From positions 1 to 64,000 of the forward strand of contig CAWZYM010000233.1 of assembly GCA_963966185.1 (NCBI GenBank): a DNA stretch of 64,000 nt, given 5' to 3'. Position 1 is the first letter of the stretch. Every line of letters starts with the position of its first letter. Of this stretch, positions 1 through 12,300 are shown in pieces. Below the pieces are notes generated by a model. The model was not told the origin of the DNA, did not search any database, and worked only from the letters and a program-made list of their open reading frames with translations. The position numbers were made by a program, and so were the translations under genes. This DNA comes from Rhabditoides inermis. Lineage: Eukaryota; Nematoda; Chromadorea; Rhabditida; Rhabditidae.

Positions 1-374
1 CATACATGAATTGCAAATATACATTAATCTTATAAAAACGTATAAAAATGCTTTTACAATTACTTGTATCGTTCACATCAGGATCTTATCGACCAGGGTC
101 ACAAGCGGTGCGAATAAGATAAAGGAGATGAGAGATAAGATTGTACTGGCTATATCAGATAATAACAATACATGTCTGATAGAGGTGGACAATGTGATTC
201 TCTCTCGCGCGCTCTCTCCCAACACCATACTACTTCTCCAATCACATCAATGATTGATGGCTGCGAAACGCGTTTCTCTCATTTTGGTCAATTCACGCTT
301 GACATTGACAATTGTTTCGCGCATCCCTTCTTATTGTTTTTGATTGTGGCATTTAGATTTTAATAGATTTCAGT
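1..374. other. Left-edge intergenic segment
   Basis: AT-rich sequence upstream of the dioxygenase gene. A run of T-rich sequence and an acceptor-like 'tttcag' at about 368-373 sit immediately before the start codon at 375, which would suit either trans-splicing or a 5'UTR intron. I see no coding frame with family similarity here. Confidence 0.4.
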
Positions 375-612
375 ATGGATTCCGTGAAGGAGCAGCTGGG
401 TAAAAATGGATTCGCTGTTATAGAAAACTTTTACACAGAAGAGGAGGTAAGTCGGAAGTATTGACTTTTGTTGGTGTGACAATTATTTCATTTAGTGGCG
501 AGTTGATGAAGGCTGAGATGTCTCGGATTGTGGAAGGAATCGACTTCGACAAACAACCGAAGAGCGTCTTCTCCACATATGATGAGGACAAGGTAGAGAG
601 AGGGGGGGTGGG

Positions 613-649
<37 letters not shown>

Positions 650-1707
650 GCTTTCCAGCACGCAGCAGATGACTACTTTCTGAACAGCTCCGACAAGAGT
701 CCGCGTGTTTTTCGAAGAGGGTTAGGTGAACAATTATTCTTTCTTTTTTTAAATTTACTCATTGTTAACCTTTCAGGTGCTCTTGACAAGGAAGGAAATC
801 TACTGGTTGACAAGCAGCGCGCCCTCAACAAAGTCGGACACGGTACGCACTCATCGTTCTCTCAATTTCAAAATGATGTATTGTCTCTCAGGCCTGCACT
901 GGCTGAATCCGGTGTTCAAGAAGCTCTCGTTCTGCGATCGAATGAAGGAGTTGATGAGAGCGATCGACTACAAGCAGCCCCAGCTCGTGCAGGGAATGTA
1001 CATATTCAAGGCACGCATCTCCTTCCAATTCTCATTCCACCATCTCTCATTTTTCAGCAACCCCGCATCGGCGGCCCTGTCACTGATCACATCGACGCTA
1101 CGTTCCTGCAGGTATGTGTGCACTCTGTCTTCTCATGCCTCTCATCTATTCCAGGCCCTTCCTCGCAATCACCTCGTGGGTGTGTGGGTCGCCGTCGACG
1201 ACAGCACTCCCGACAACGGCTGTCTCTCATTCATCCCCGGCAGCCACAAGTGTGAGAAAGTCCATCAACTGTAATTGTTACGCAGCCGCTTCAGACACAG
1301 ACGTTGGCTACCGGTTCGTGCGCACGCATGACACCACCGGCGGCTCGCTGCTCAAGTTCATCGGAGACAAGCCCGTGTACCCGCAGGATCAGTGGGTGCA
1401 GGTGCCTATCCACAGGGGTACGTAGTATGCTTTTCCTAGAATTTCAATAGACTTCCCAAACACTGTTGTTAATTCGATTTCGTTGCAGGCTCGCTGATTG
1501 TGATCGACGGTCTGGTGGTGCACAAGTCGGAGGCGAACACGTCAGAGCGCAGTCGACACGCGTACACCATGCACATTCTGGAGAGACACGAGACAGAGTG
1601 GAGCAAGGACAACTGGTGAGAGTTCATGGACGCACTGATTCGATGAGTACTGTTCCAGGCTGCAAGAGACCGACACCTACAAGTTCCCCAACCTCTACGA
1701 CAACTGA
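375..1707 (+). CDS. Phytanoyl-CoA dioxygenase domain protein (PHYHD1-like)
   Basis: Fe(II)/2-oxoglutarate-dependent dioxygenase of the PhyH family, closest in layout to human PHYHD1. Proposed exons are 375-457, 496-592, 659-720, 777-842, 892-1010, 1058-1111, 1155-1251, 1286-1417, 1489-1615 and 1659-1707. The iron-binding H-x-D is seen as DHIDATF near 1085-1105, followed by GVWVAVDDSTPDNGCLSFIPGSHK; the distal His lies in VVHKSE near 1520-1530. The end (WLQETDTYKFPNLYDN) matches the family C-terminus. The intron after 1010 uses GC-AG. Intron 1252-1285 is only 34 bases. Exon 3 has a problem: DYFLNSSDK and the expected VRVFFEEG lie in different frames, one base apart near 695-702. A donor at 726 would restore the frame while replacing the FFEEG stretch. 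Product assignment is firm; an intact frame is less so. Confidence 0.85.
593..658. repeat. GA microsatellite inside PHYHD1-like intron 2
   Basis: A G-run followed by about 15 GA units occupies most of a 66-base intron, with the acceptor 'ctttccag' directly after it. Confidence 0.8.
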
Positions 1708-1812
1708 ATCATATGTTTTTTGTAAATAAGTACACATTTATTACATTGCTCAACAACGTGTGTCAATTGATACGGGCGTTATTAGTGAATTGAATTGATT
1801 GTATGTAGATGT

Positions 1813-4800
1813 TTAGTCCTTGATGGTCTTTCCGGCGTTTTCGAGCGCTCCACCGACGGCGTTCTTCGTTCCAGACGCGATGTTTCCGAAGAATCCGCCG
1901 ACAGCGGAGGCAGCGTCGCTGGCCGCGCCACCGACCGCCGAAGCCGCCCCACCGATCTTGTCCCCGGTCCACTTGGCCCCGTCGACCACTCCGTCCTTCA
2001 CCGCCCCGGCCGCATCACCTCAACATGTAGTTGACAATTGTTTGTTTTGTAGTGACTTACCGACAGCCTCTCCGGCTCCGACGACTCCGTCCCCGACAGC
2101 TCCCGCCGCGTTTCCTGGACATGGTTATGAGTTGAAGAGGTGCCTAGTCGCAGCTTGGTGGATATTCTGTACTATTGACATTTAGTTCAGGGTCAGTTGG
2201 CGAAACTCAGCCGTGTGCAAAAGTGGATCAGAGGTGCGAGAAAAGATTGTGGCGCGTTGCAAGCTTGATCGATTTTTTTGTTTGAATCGCGCGCGCTTGG
2301 CCCCCCCCACGATTCGCAAAATAACCAGAGGAGAAACCAACTATCTACATTAACTCTCTGATTCGTAATTCATAATTATTGTTTGTTTATCAGTTTATCA
2401 TGATATTTTGTACTCACCTAGTTTTTTTCCGGTCCACTTGGCTCCATCAACAACTCCATCCTTCACGGCTCCAGCAGCATCTCCGACCGCCTCGCCAGCT
2501 CCAACGACTCCGTCTTTGACAGCTCCGGCGGCGTTTCCGGCCTTGTCTCCAACCCAGCTGGCTCCGTCAACGATTCCATCCTTGGCCGCTCCAGCAGCAT
2601 CACCGACCGCCTGTCCAGCTCCAACGACTCCGTCTTTGACAGTGCCAGCTGCGTTCGAGACTCCATCTCCAACAGCTCCTGCAGCATCTCCTGAATATAG
2701 ACGTCAATCTTCGAAAAAAAAACACTTAAACTAACCAAGCTTTTCGCCGGTCCACTTAGCTCCATCGACAACTCCGTCCTTCACTGCTCCAGCGGCGTTC
2801 CCGGCCTTGTCGCCAACCCAGTTAGCACCATCCACTACGCCATCCTTCACTGATCCAGCAGCATCTCCGACCGCCTCGCCAGCTCCAACGACTCCGTCTT
2901 TGACAGCTCCGGCGGCGTTTCCGGCCTTGTCTCCAACCCAGTTAGCTCCGTCAACGACTCCGTCCTTGGCAGATCCGGCAGCATCACCTTAACAAAAATA
3001 TTTATGATTGAGATTGATATTGAGTTGTATGTATAATAACCACCATCATCACGAATAGCATACTTTCAAACAGATGTAATTGTTTATTGGTTTGTTAATA
3101 CACATTCAAAACAAGTTAAGTACACTATTAACACACAAGTCTATAACTACTCACCGATAGCCTGTCCAGCTCCAACGACTCCGTCTTTGACAGCTCCGGC
3201 GGCGTTTCCGGCCTTGTCTCCAACCCAGTTGGCTCCATCAACAACGCCGTCCTTGGCAACTCCGGCAGCATCTCCGACCGCCTGTCCAGCTCCAACGACT
3301 CCGTCTTTGACAGCTCCGGCGGCGTTTCCGGCCTTGTCTCCAACCCAGTTGGCTCCATCAACAACGCCGTCCTTGGCAACTCCGGCAGCATCTCCGACCG
3401 CCTGTCCAGCTCCAACAACTCCGTCTTTGACAGCTCCGGCGGCATTTCCGGCCTTGTCTCCAACCCAGTTGGCTCCATCGACGACTCCGTCCTTGGCAGC
3501 TCCGGCAGCATCTCCGATCGCCTGTCCAGCTCCAGCAACTCCGTCTTTGACAGCGCCGGCGGCATTTCCGGCCTTGTCTCCAACCCAGTTGGCGCCATCG
3601 ACGACTTCGTCCTTGGCAGCTCCGGCAGCATCTCCGACCGCCTGTCCAGCTCCAGCAACTCCGTCTTTGACAGCTCCGGCGGCGTTTCCGGCCTTGTCTC
3701 CAACCCAGTTGGCTCCATCAACAACGCCGTCCTTGGCAGCTCCGGCAGCATCTCCGACCGCCTGTCCAGCTCCAACGACTCCGTCTTTGACAGCTCCGGC
3801 GGCGTTTCCGGCTTTGTCTCCAACCCAGTTGGCTCCATCAACAACGCCGTCCTTGGCAGCTCCGGCAGCATCTCCGACCGCCTGTCCAGCTCCAACGACT
3901 CCGTCTTTGACAGCTCCGGCGGCGTTTCCGGCCTTGTCTCCAACCCAGTTGGCTCCATCAACAACGCCGTCCTTGGCAGCTCCGGCAGCATCTCCGACCG
4001 CCTGTCCAGCTCCAACGACTCCGTCTTTGACAGCTCCGGCGGCGTTTCCGGACTTGTCTCCAACCCAGTTGGCTCCATCAACAACGCCGTTCTGGGCAGC
4101 TCCGGCAGCATCTCCGACTGCCTGTCCAGCTCCAGCAACTCCGTCTTTGACAGCTCCGGCGGCATTTCCGGCCTTGTCTCCAACCCAGTCGGCTCCATCA
4201 ACAACGCCGTCCTTGGCAGATCCGGCAGCATCTCCGACCGCCTGTCTAGCTTCAACGACTCCGTCTTTGACAGCTCCGGCAGCGTTTCCGGCCTTGTCTC
4301 CAACCCAGTTGGCTCCATCGACGACTCCGTCCTTGGCAGCTCCAGCAGCATCTCCAACCGCCTGTCCAGCTCCAGCAACTCCGTCTCTCACAGCTCCGGC
4401 GGCGTTTCCGGCTTTGTCTCCAACCCAGTTGGCTCCATCGGCGACTCCATCTTTTGCAGCTCCGGCAGCATTTCCGACCGCCTGACCAGCTCCAGCAACT
4501 CTATCTCTCACAGCTCCGGCGGCGTCTCCGGCCTTGACTCCAACCCAGTTGGCTCCATCAACGACTCCATCTTTTGCAGCTCCGGCAGCATCTCCAACCG
4601 CCTGTCCAGCTCCAGCAACTCCGTCTCTCACAGCTCCGGCGGCGTTTCCGGCCTTGTCTCCAACCCAGTTGGCTCCATCGACGGCTCCGTCTCTGGCGGA
4701 CCCGGCAGCGTCACCTAATTTGTCAAGTTTTCAAACAGTTATTTTCTAGCAGCACTTACCAACAGCGTGTCCTGCACTGTTGACACCGTCGCTCACAGCT

Positions 4801-7800
4801 CCAGCGGCTTGTCCTGCCTTGTCTCCAAACCAGTTGGCTCCACTGCGTAGTCCGTCGCCAAGTGTTGCTCCAGCGCTACCTAGACATAAGAAACGTGAAG
4901 TTAAAGGTACAGTGGCGCATAATTTTAACCTCCAGGGCGATAGTTGACACATTGAAATGTAAGATATACAAAAATTGAACGATACAAGTCCGTTACCGCG
5001 TTACCCAGTCAATTACCCAAGCGTGTTGGGTAATTTATCGTTCAAATGGGGAAAGTGGCGCGAACCGCAAAAAAGAGGCGCGAAAACGCGCCATGTGATA
5101 TTGCGATGCACACATTTGATCGATCGATAGTTCATCCACTTCCTCACGCTTCTGTCACCCTCTCGGGTAACAGAGCGGTCTCTGTGCGCTCTGACCCAAG
5201 GAGTGGTGTGGCGTAGTGGATAAGAAAGTGGGCTACCACTCTCGCGGTCGCCAGTTCGATTCCTGTTTGCAACTTTGTCTGAAACATACAAGGTGAAGAC
5301 CTGCACGATCTGACATCCATATGTGAAAGCAACGCGCAAATTTCAAAATTTCTGTTACCCAAGGCATCCACTAAACGCCCCTGTTCCTTTAAAAAATATT
5401 TACACGCGTCAGATACAATAGCACTGCAAACGAATACAAATAACACAAAACACACTCAAATACTGTTATCACGCAATTTACACATACAACTGAATCACGA
5501 CAGCTATGCTAACAACTTTGTTACGAAAGAAAACAAAACAATACATGCATCGATGTTATACAGCACCCCACATACATATCACATTTCCTTCACATACACA
5601 GGATTAGTAACAGTAAACAATAGCGTTTTTTTTCCATTTTATATGACTAAAGATGTCGGGGATATCTCACTACTTGGCTCACACTTTGCCAAACGTTTTC
5701 TAAAAAGTATGTTTCAACACTAACTATTTTCCCTTCTATAATAAACCTCAATTTTTAATCAACGGTTAGCTACTATTAGGAATGTTCCAGACAATGATGA
5801 ACGGACAAGGGTCCTATTTTCTATAAATGAGTTGACGCTGCTCTGCGATCACTGACCGACAGTCTGTGTAGCGTTCTGCGCGCCCTCCTTCAGCTTGTTG
5901 GCAGCATACCCTAAACGAGCACATATTGAGATGAACATTATATTGTATAGAATGTAACACAAAAGGTAATGAAAAATGTGCACTGTGTTCATAAGTGGTA
6001 ATCGCATTGACTAACATTTCGCATTGACTACCTCTATGGGTTATGCCCTACGCACCGCACGCAACCGACCCTTACTGCTCACCATCGCGCATGTCATGAG
6101 GGGCATTGGGATCTTGCGAGTACTGAGGGCGGAAGTTAGGGTCGTAGCGGGGATCCTGAGGGTTCATCCTAAAGTCCTGATGTTGCTGTTGCTGGAAGTG
6201 GGGGTCATAGCGCGGGTCCTGAGGGTTTGTCCTAGGATCTTGATGTTGCTGTTGCTGGAAGCGAGGGTCATATCGAGGGTCCTGAGGGTTTGTCCTAGGG
6301 TCCTGATGCTGTTGTTGCTGGAAGTGGGGGTCATATCGAGAATCCTGAGTGTTTGTCCTAGGATCCTGATGCTGTTGTTGCTGGAAGCGGGGGTCATATC
6401 GAGGGTCCTGAGGGTTTGTCCTAGGATCTTGATGCTGCTGTTGCTGGAAGCGGGGGTCATAGCGAGGGTCCTGGGGGTTTGTCCTAGGGTCCTGATGCTG
6501 CTGTTGCTGGAAGCGGGGGTCATAGCGAGGGTCCTGAGGGTTTGTCCTAGGATCTTGATGCTGTTGTTGCTGGAAGCGGGGGTCATATCGAGGGTCCTGA
6601 GGGTTTGTCCTAGGATCTTGATGCTGCTGTTGCTGAAAGCGGGGGTCATAGCGAGGGTCCTGGGGGTTTGTCCTAGGGTCTTGATGCTGCTGTTGCTGGA
6701 AGTGGGGGTCATATCGAGGGTCTTGAGGGTTTGTCCTAGGATCTTGATGCTGCTGTTGCTGAAAGCGGGGGTCATAGCGAGGGTCCTGGGGGTTTGTCCT
6801 AGGGTCTTGATGCTGCTGTTGCTGGAAGCGGGGGTCATAGCGAGGGTCCTGGGGGTTTGTCCTAGGGTCTTGATGTTGCTGTTGCCGAAAGCGGGGGTCA
6901 TAGCGAGGGTCCTGCGGGTTCGTCCTAGGGTCCTGATGTTGTTGTTGCTGGAACCGAGGGTCATAACGAGGATCCTGAGGGTTCATCCTAGGATCCTGAT
7001 GCCTCTGCATGCTGGGATCATAGTTAGGATCTTGAGGGTTTACCCTAGGATCCTGATTCTGCTGCTGTGCGTTAGAATCGTTGGGGATGTGGGTTTGCAT
7101 TGCAGAGTCAGCTTGATCGGGACCAGGATACTCTTGAAGGGGTGGTATTTGCGGCGCGTGGGGGTTTTGCGAAGCATGCGTGCGACAGCGGTCTGCAACA
7201 CGTGTGTTGCTGATTGGAAAGCGCGAAATACGTCTAAATATTATAAATGCGAAAAGTGCCTACGTCCTGGGATGTGCTGTCCGTTGCGTGCGGGCGGGTC
7301 TGAGCAAAGCGAGGCATTAGAAAACTAATAGGTAGGTATGGCTAAGGATGCTAACTAAGTATGGACAGTGCGCCGTTTTGAAATATAAAAAAGCACCTAC
7401 CAATCAGCTCGTTGGCATCTTTGACAGTGTTGTAGAGGTAAGCCTCTACCTCACCAGCCGCATTAACTGAAACCAAGGCAAAGCTAGCAACCAAGGGCGG
7501 CAGTGTTGGGCTCAAAGAGACAGCAATGAACGTGTAATGAGTCTGCTCACACACCGGTTAGCTCCACGAACTCTCCGTTACGAGTGAACACATAGGTACG
7601 GGGACGAGCTGAGAAGGTATCAGCTTGACAAAGCAATCAATCGTTAGAATCACACCAATTATCTTTAGAAGACTCACCCACAGCCTCGGTTCCGTCTTTC
7701 ATCTTCTGAACGACCGCGCCCCCCGCACCGGAAACCTCATCTCCTATAACACACATTTGCTCAGGAGCCTGACTTTGCCACAGAGTATAGAAACTATGAA

Positions 7801-8088
7801 CGTTTCCTAATAAACTTTTTTCAAATAAGACAAAAAATATTTAAAAAAAAATAGGAGAAAAGGGCGGAAGCTGTCAAAAAAGTTGGCGAAGACATTGCTC
7901 ATGGAAGAAAAATACGCTGATTGGGAATTGGGAGTTTCTATACGCACAACAGTCATATTCGTAATTGAACTCAATGACTGACTGAGGTGCTTGGCTCCGT
8001 TGGCGAGGTCGTCGATTCCCTGGTCGACTCGGTCTGCGGGCGCGGCAGCCGCCAGACAAGCCACTGACAACAACAACCAGAGACGCAT
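1813..8088 (-). CDS. Secreted giant repeat protein: QDP repeats plus LEA-like 40-residue repeats
   Basis: Not assigned to a named family. Eleven exons join in one frame: 7983-8088, 7678-7743, 7401-7466, 6083-7192, 5857-5910, 4760-4879, 3155-4714, 2736-2987, 2418-2690, 2061-2114 and 1813-2018, giving about 1288 residues. It starts with a signal peptide (MRLWLLLSVACLAAAAPA). Exon 4 encodes tandem 21-residue units rich in Gln, Asp, Pro and Arg (QDPRTNPQDPRYDPRF). Exon 7 is exactly 1560 bases, 13 units of 120 bases, each coding a 40-residue unit around DGVVDGANWVGDKAGNAAGA. Exon 6 is exactly one such unit. The repeats are hydrophilic, Gly/Ala/Asp/Lys-rich and resemble group 3 LEA proteins in style. 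Every intron is phase 1, falling after the first base of a Gly or equivalent codon. The start is preceded by 'gttgcag', so it may be trans-spliced. An extracellular or cuticle/eggshell-associated stress or structural role is inference only. Confidence 0.75.
3155..4714 (-). repeat. 13 x 120-bp coding tandem repeat
   Basis: Near-identical 120-base units fill one exon without remainder. Most differ by a few synonymous or conservative changes (ANW, ADW, AKD, ARQ variants), which suggests recent unequal exchange or gene conversion. Single degenerate units occur in the flanking exons. Confidence 0.95.
5200..5272 (+). repeat. tRNA-like, SINE-type segment in an intron
   Basis: An A-box-like TGGCGTAGTGG near 5208 and a B-box-like AGTTCGATTCC near 5253 are spaced as in a tRNA. 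A regular cloverleaf is not obtained: the acceptor stem does not pair and the anticodon-like hairpin has a short loop. It is followed by TTTGCAACTTTG, and the 45.3 kb segment also ends in a TTGCAA motif. It lies in the 977-base intron between exons 5 and 6 of the repeat-protein gene, in antisense orientation. Confidence 0.45.
6083..7192 (-). repeat. 63-bp coding repeat (QDPRxNPQDPRYDPRF-QQQQH)
   Basis: About 15 tandem 63-base units encode Gln-rich QDP repeats. Units near the 5' end of the exon (7000-7190) are more degenerate, and the array is bounded by the exon's splice sites. Confidence 0.9.
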
Positions 8089-9337
8089 GTCTGCAACACA
8101 AGGGAATGGGGTAGGGAGAGGAACGCGCGAGACACGCCGAGAGTGACCGGCAAGTGATAAAACACACTCTCTCTCAATTGGCAGGGCGTCGCGCCCGCCG
8201 CCGCCAGGCGAGACGAAATAAATGAGGTGATCGGGCGACAGGGTGAGAAGCGAGCGAGGAGGGCGGGCCGTGTTTATCCACCGATTTGTAACACACTCTC
8301 CCTCTCACTCACTCACTCTCACCGAGTACAACTGTTGCCGATCAACACAATAGACAAACAACTCAATCAAAGAGCATCTTCCGAGAGATAACACTGCAAC
8401 AATAGAACAGAACAGCTGCCGAGACATTCGAAGAACATTGCTTACACAATAGCTGGATCATGGGTTGAGCTGGAGGCATCGACAACATTGGGGGCAATCG
8501 AACATGCCAAGCAGACAAAACAACCGGCGATCATCATAGGCACATAGTTCCTCGTTCAAACGGATCTCCTCACATTTACTCGTAAGGTGGGGATAATCCG
8601 CGGAGTAAACCAACGAAAGTAAAACGCACTTTGCGAAAGTGAAAACACGGTTAGTCGACGGGAGATAATTGTCGTTCTGATCCGAACACGGCACTGCTCG
8701 CCCTCACATCCAGTTATCCTCTCCCTCCCTCCCTTCCAACAAGATAATTACCCACCCATCGAATGGCATCCCAATCACGCATGAGACTCAATCACTCGAT
8801 ACTCAATATTCCATAAATAATAATAATGAGACTATCAAATATTAAAACCAATAAATACGATATTCGAAATCCGTTATCGTTATATTTACGGTTAGATGGG
8901 TTGACTGTCAAATATACCAATACCAACAAGAAAAAAATGTATTCTATTTTCGAGTTGTTGTGAGTTGTGAGTTCGCAGTTCGCAGGCAATGAACAAAGAG
9001 CATAGAGAGTGCAGCGACTGACGATGAGATCAAAAACAAAAGTGTATCACATTGCTCAAGCCTCAAGCATTCCCCTCTACCTCACAAGTGTGATACGAAA
9101 GTTGAACGATACAACGATATGCATATGCGATCATAACGTATGTAGACAAGCAATGGAATAGTATACACAAACAAAAATGTTTGTCTGTAATGTATAATTA
9201 TCCGAATACTTTTTGATTTGAATTACTATTTGGGGAAAACTATATTTCACGATTTATACATCTGAGTATCTAAGAATGTAAGATGTAACGCTTAAATGGG
9301 TTCGAGGTGAGAAGAATGTAAAGATGTGCATTGACAT
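8089..9337. other. Intergenic region between the repeat-protein and kelch genes
   Basis: Contains the upstream region of the repeat-protein gene. GC-rich CT-repeat sequence at 8160-8320 has several donor-like 'actcac' (minus-strand gtgagt) sites, so 5'UTR exons are possible. AT-rich sequence fills 8800-9300. No convincing coding frame was found. Confidence 0.4.
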
Positions 9338-12300
9338 TTAGAAATCGACGCAAAGAGCGGAGCAGTTGGCACGTGTGCTCGGAAGACGGGCGCCATTGGA
9401 GTCGAATGCGACGCCACCCAGAGACACCACAACATGCACAGAGAAACGAATGAGAAGAGAGAGGAGAAGTGAAAGAAAAAAGAGAGTACCGAATCGACGG
9501 CGACCAAGGTAGGAACTTGACGGGGTGTTGACAGCGATAGTCCCTGCGCCCACCCATTGCCTCGCAGAATCTATACGTCGGTGTGAGATGATAGAGAGTG
9601 GGCGACGTACCCAGCACTTGTCAGTGGGAGAGCATTCAGCTGGCTGCGCGCCACTCTCTCGTCCACCAGCGATCACGACCGCATCCCCACTCGACGCCAC
9701 TCCCTCCCACCCGTACGTCCCAATCGGCAGCGTCTCTCCCTCCCGCCAGCGGCCCGCCCGGGTGTCGTAGATGAACGGCTACACCACATCTACTACACGC
9801 TGCCGCCATCCCACCTCCAAGTGTGCCTTCTTTCCTCTGGCGCGCCACTCGGCATTGCCGTATCCAAGCATAGCCACGATGTCCCCGTCGTGGGAGACAA
9901 GGCGCGCGCTGTTCCTCGAGAGAGGCATCGACGGGAGATGCAGCCAGTTCTCTGAGAGAAGGTTGTGGGTGGTGGCTGTGTGTGCTCACCACATCGCGAG
10001 TCCCACATGTCCAGGGAGGCCGAGTCGTCTCCCGTCGCGCCTGTCGCATACAGCTGGCCATCGAGGGCCGCCACCGAGCACAGCTCACTCAATACACCAC
10101 GTATCCATGCTGTATCCCTGCACTCACCCTCTCTCCTCAGACATGCCCGGTCCACGTGTCCAGCGGTTCGAGTGTGCGTCGTAGACCAACACGCATCTGC
10201 AGATGGCCAGATGAGTGAACGTGTTCCCATCACGTGCTCACTCGTTTCTTCCTCTCGCGATATAGTCCTCCCACTCGTGCCACTCCTCGTGATTTCCTAC
10301 GACGAGGTATGCCGTGTGCCGAATCGACGCCATACTGCCGACGCTGTGATCGTGGGGGAGATGGGCGGCGCGCGTGCATCTACCAGTGCGGATGTGGAGT
10401 AGCCAGACGGACGAGAGGGGGCGGCGGCGGCGCGTCTCGCACAGCCGTCCCACCCGCCACCAACAATGCGCCCCCCACGCCGCACGCACCGAACTCACGC
10501 CTGCAAGTCACCTCATCACACAACTGCAGAACAATGCGTACCGGAGATCCGGGAGGCTGGGCAGGACTGTCCAGTGCAGCCCATTCACTTTCCAGCGCAG
10601 AGTGGTGCGCTCGCGGAACATGTGAGAGAAGTCTGCGCGAGTGGGCGAAAGGACAGAGAGGAGAGGGAGCAGGGACGGCAGAGCCTCATCTGATGGCTCG
10701 TCGGGAGAACGGAGGGTCGACAAGCCGAGAGAAGAGAGCACCTAGATCTGGCTGTAACTTTCTGTCTCAATATTCTTACTTCGTTTAGGTACTCCCTGCA
10801 AACTCGATCTTCAGTGATAACAGCTTCATTGCAGACGGTACTGGTGATGAATTCAGTCGGGAGAAGGTCAAAGCGCACGCACCGGATAAGATAATACATC
10901 TTACAATTACTAATCTTTTCAGCTTCTCACCTCGCCAACTCGCCCCTCCTTGTCTCCGGATCAAACTGTATCCAGTCGATGATGGCTCGGTAGATGACCT
11001 TCTCCGATACACGAAGACCGTCGCCTAAACGTGAAACTAAAAACTAATACAAGATTCCTATGGTAAATCTGAACCAGAACGAAAGCAGCAAATTGCGCTG
11101 CGGGAATTGTGAACAGAGCACCGAGCGAGAGCAACTCCCTGAAAATCTCAAAAAAAAACTCGAAACAGTTTTTCGGATGCACTCACGTGAAATGTTTGCG
11201 GATGAAATAGAGCGAGTCGTGTTGCAGATCCGAGTCACCGTAGCGGCAGCGACAGCTCGGGATCTCGACGGCATTCGAGAGGACAGAGCGAGCGGGACGA
11301 GGAAGCTGGGACGGAGTGCTCTCACGATACGCGCACTCACCGACAGCAAGTGCTGCTTGAGTCTGTCGAGCAGCAGATACGCGGACGCGTGCAACACTGG
11401 CCGGACAGTCGACTCGGCTGGAAGGGGGTGAGGATGACAACTAGAGTGAGCTCCACCGAGGGAGAGAGCGCCGGTGTAGATCAAATCAAAACAAATCTAT
11501 ATTTATCAGAATCGCTTTTTCATGTACATTTTGCAAGCATGAGAGATGGTTTAGTTAGCGCTGGGAAATGAGATCGTTCCATTTTCGGCGGTCGTTGGTC
11601 ACTGTCCGTCTCCATTCTTGCGAGCATGTGTCCTCGGTAGATCGAAGGCATCACGAAGTCGTCTTCCCACTCCTTGTGCGGTCGCCCAGGTCGGCCAGTC
11701 TTCTTGGGGGTCCAGTTGATTGTAGCCTTTGACCACCGATGGCCGTCCGCATTGTAGAGTCGTTCGTGAACTTTCATTTCCGGTGTCGCACTTCTTGGCA
11801 GAACGTCTCGTAGTCGAGTCATCTGCCGAATGGTGCTGCTTCGGATCCGGTCGCGTAGGGTGAATCCCAGCACCTGGCGCTCGTCAAACAGGGAAGTACT
11901 CCGGCGCGAAAGACCTTCCTGCGGAGTCGCATCGGAGCTCGTCGTAGTGTCAAGAAGTGCTTGTGTCGTTGGAACGCGGCCCAGCCACTCTGGATGCGGC
12001 GGGTTATCTCGTCACGTCGTTCTTCTGGCAGCTCAGCAGCCTCCCGAGGTAGATGAACTCGTCCACGTATTCAATCCTCGTTCCGTCGAGGGTGATCTCC
12101 GTCTTGTGTGCATTCGTCATCACCATCGTCTTCTTCCTGTTCACCTCCAGTCCGTACTTCTTGCTCTCCTCGGCAATGTCCTTGAGCATCCTTTCTGCCG
12201 CCGGTGCAGATTTCGCGAAGACAGGCCACGTCATCCGCATAGGCGAGGTGTGTCAGCTGTTTTCCCGTCTATGTCAAAGCCGGCGCCGCTGTACTTGAAT

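Noticed and set aside
3187..4485. Long plus-strand open frame rich in Pro/Ala/Ser/Thr over the 120-bp repeats
   Set aside because: It is the antisense of the repeat-protein exon; frames stay open because the repeat is a multiple of three with no stops on either strand.
5010..5035. Match to the core of the nematode SL1 leader (AATTACCCAAG)
   Set aside because: Only 11 bases match, inside a small palindrome (ATTACCCAA-TTGGGTAAT), with no donor or SL RNA structure following.
6024..7328. Plus-strand open frame rich in Leu/Val/Arg over the QDP repeats
   Set aside because: Antisense of exon 4; the minus strand has the matching splice sites and phase.
11350..12300. Plus-strand open frames across the LINE
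   Set aside because: Antisense of reverse transcriptase; the minus strand has the YADD and other RT motifs.
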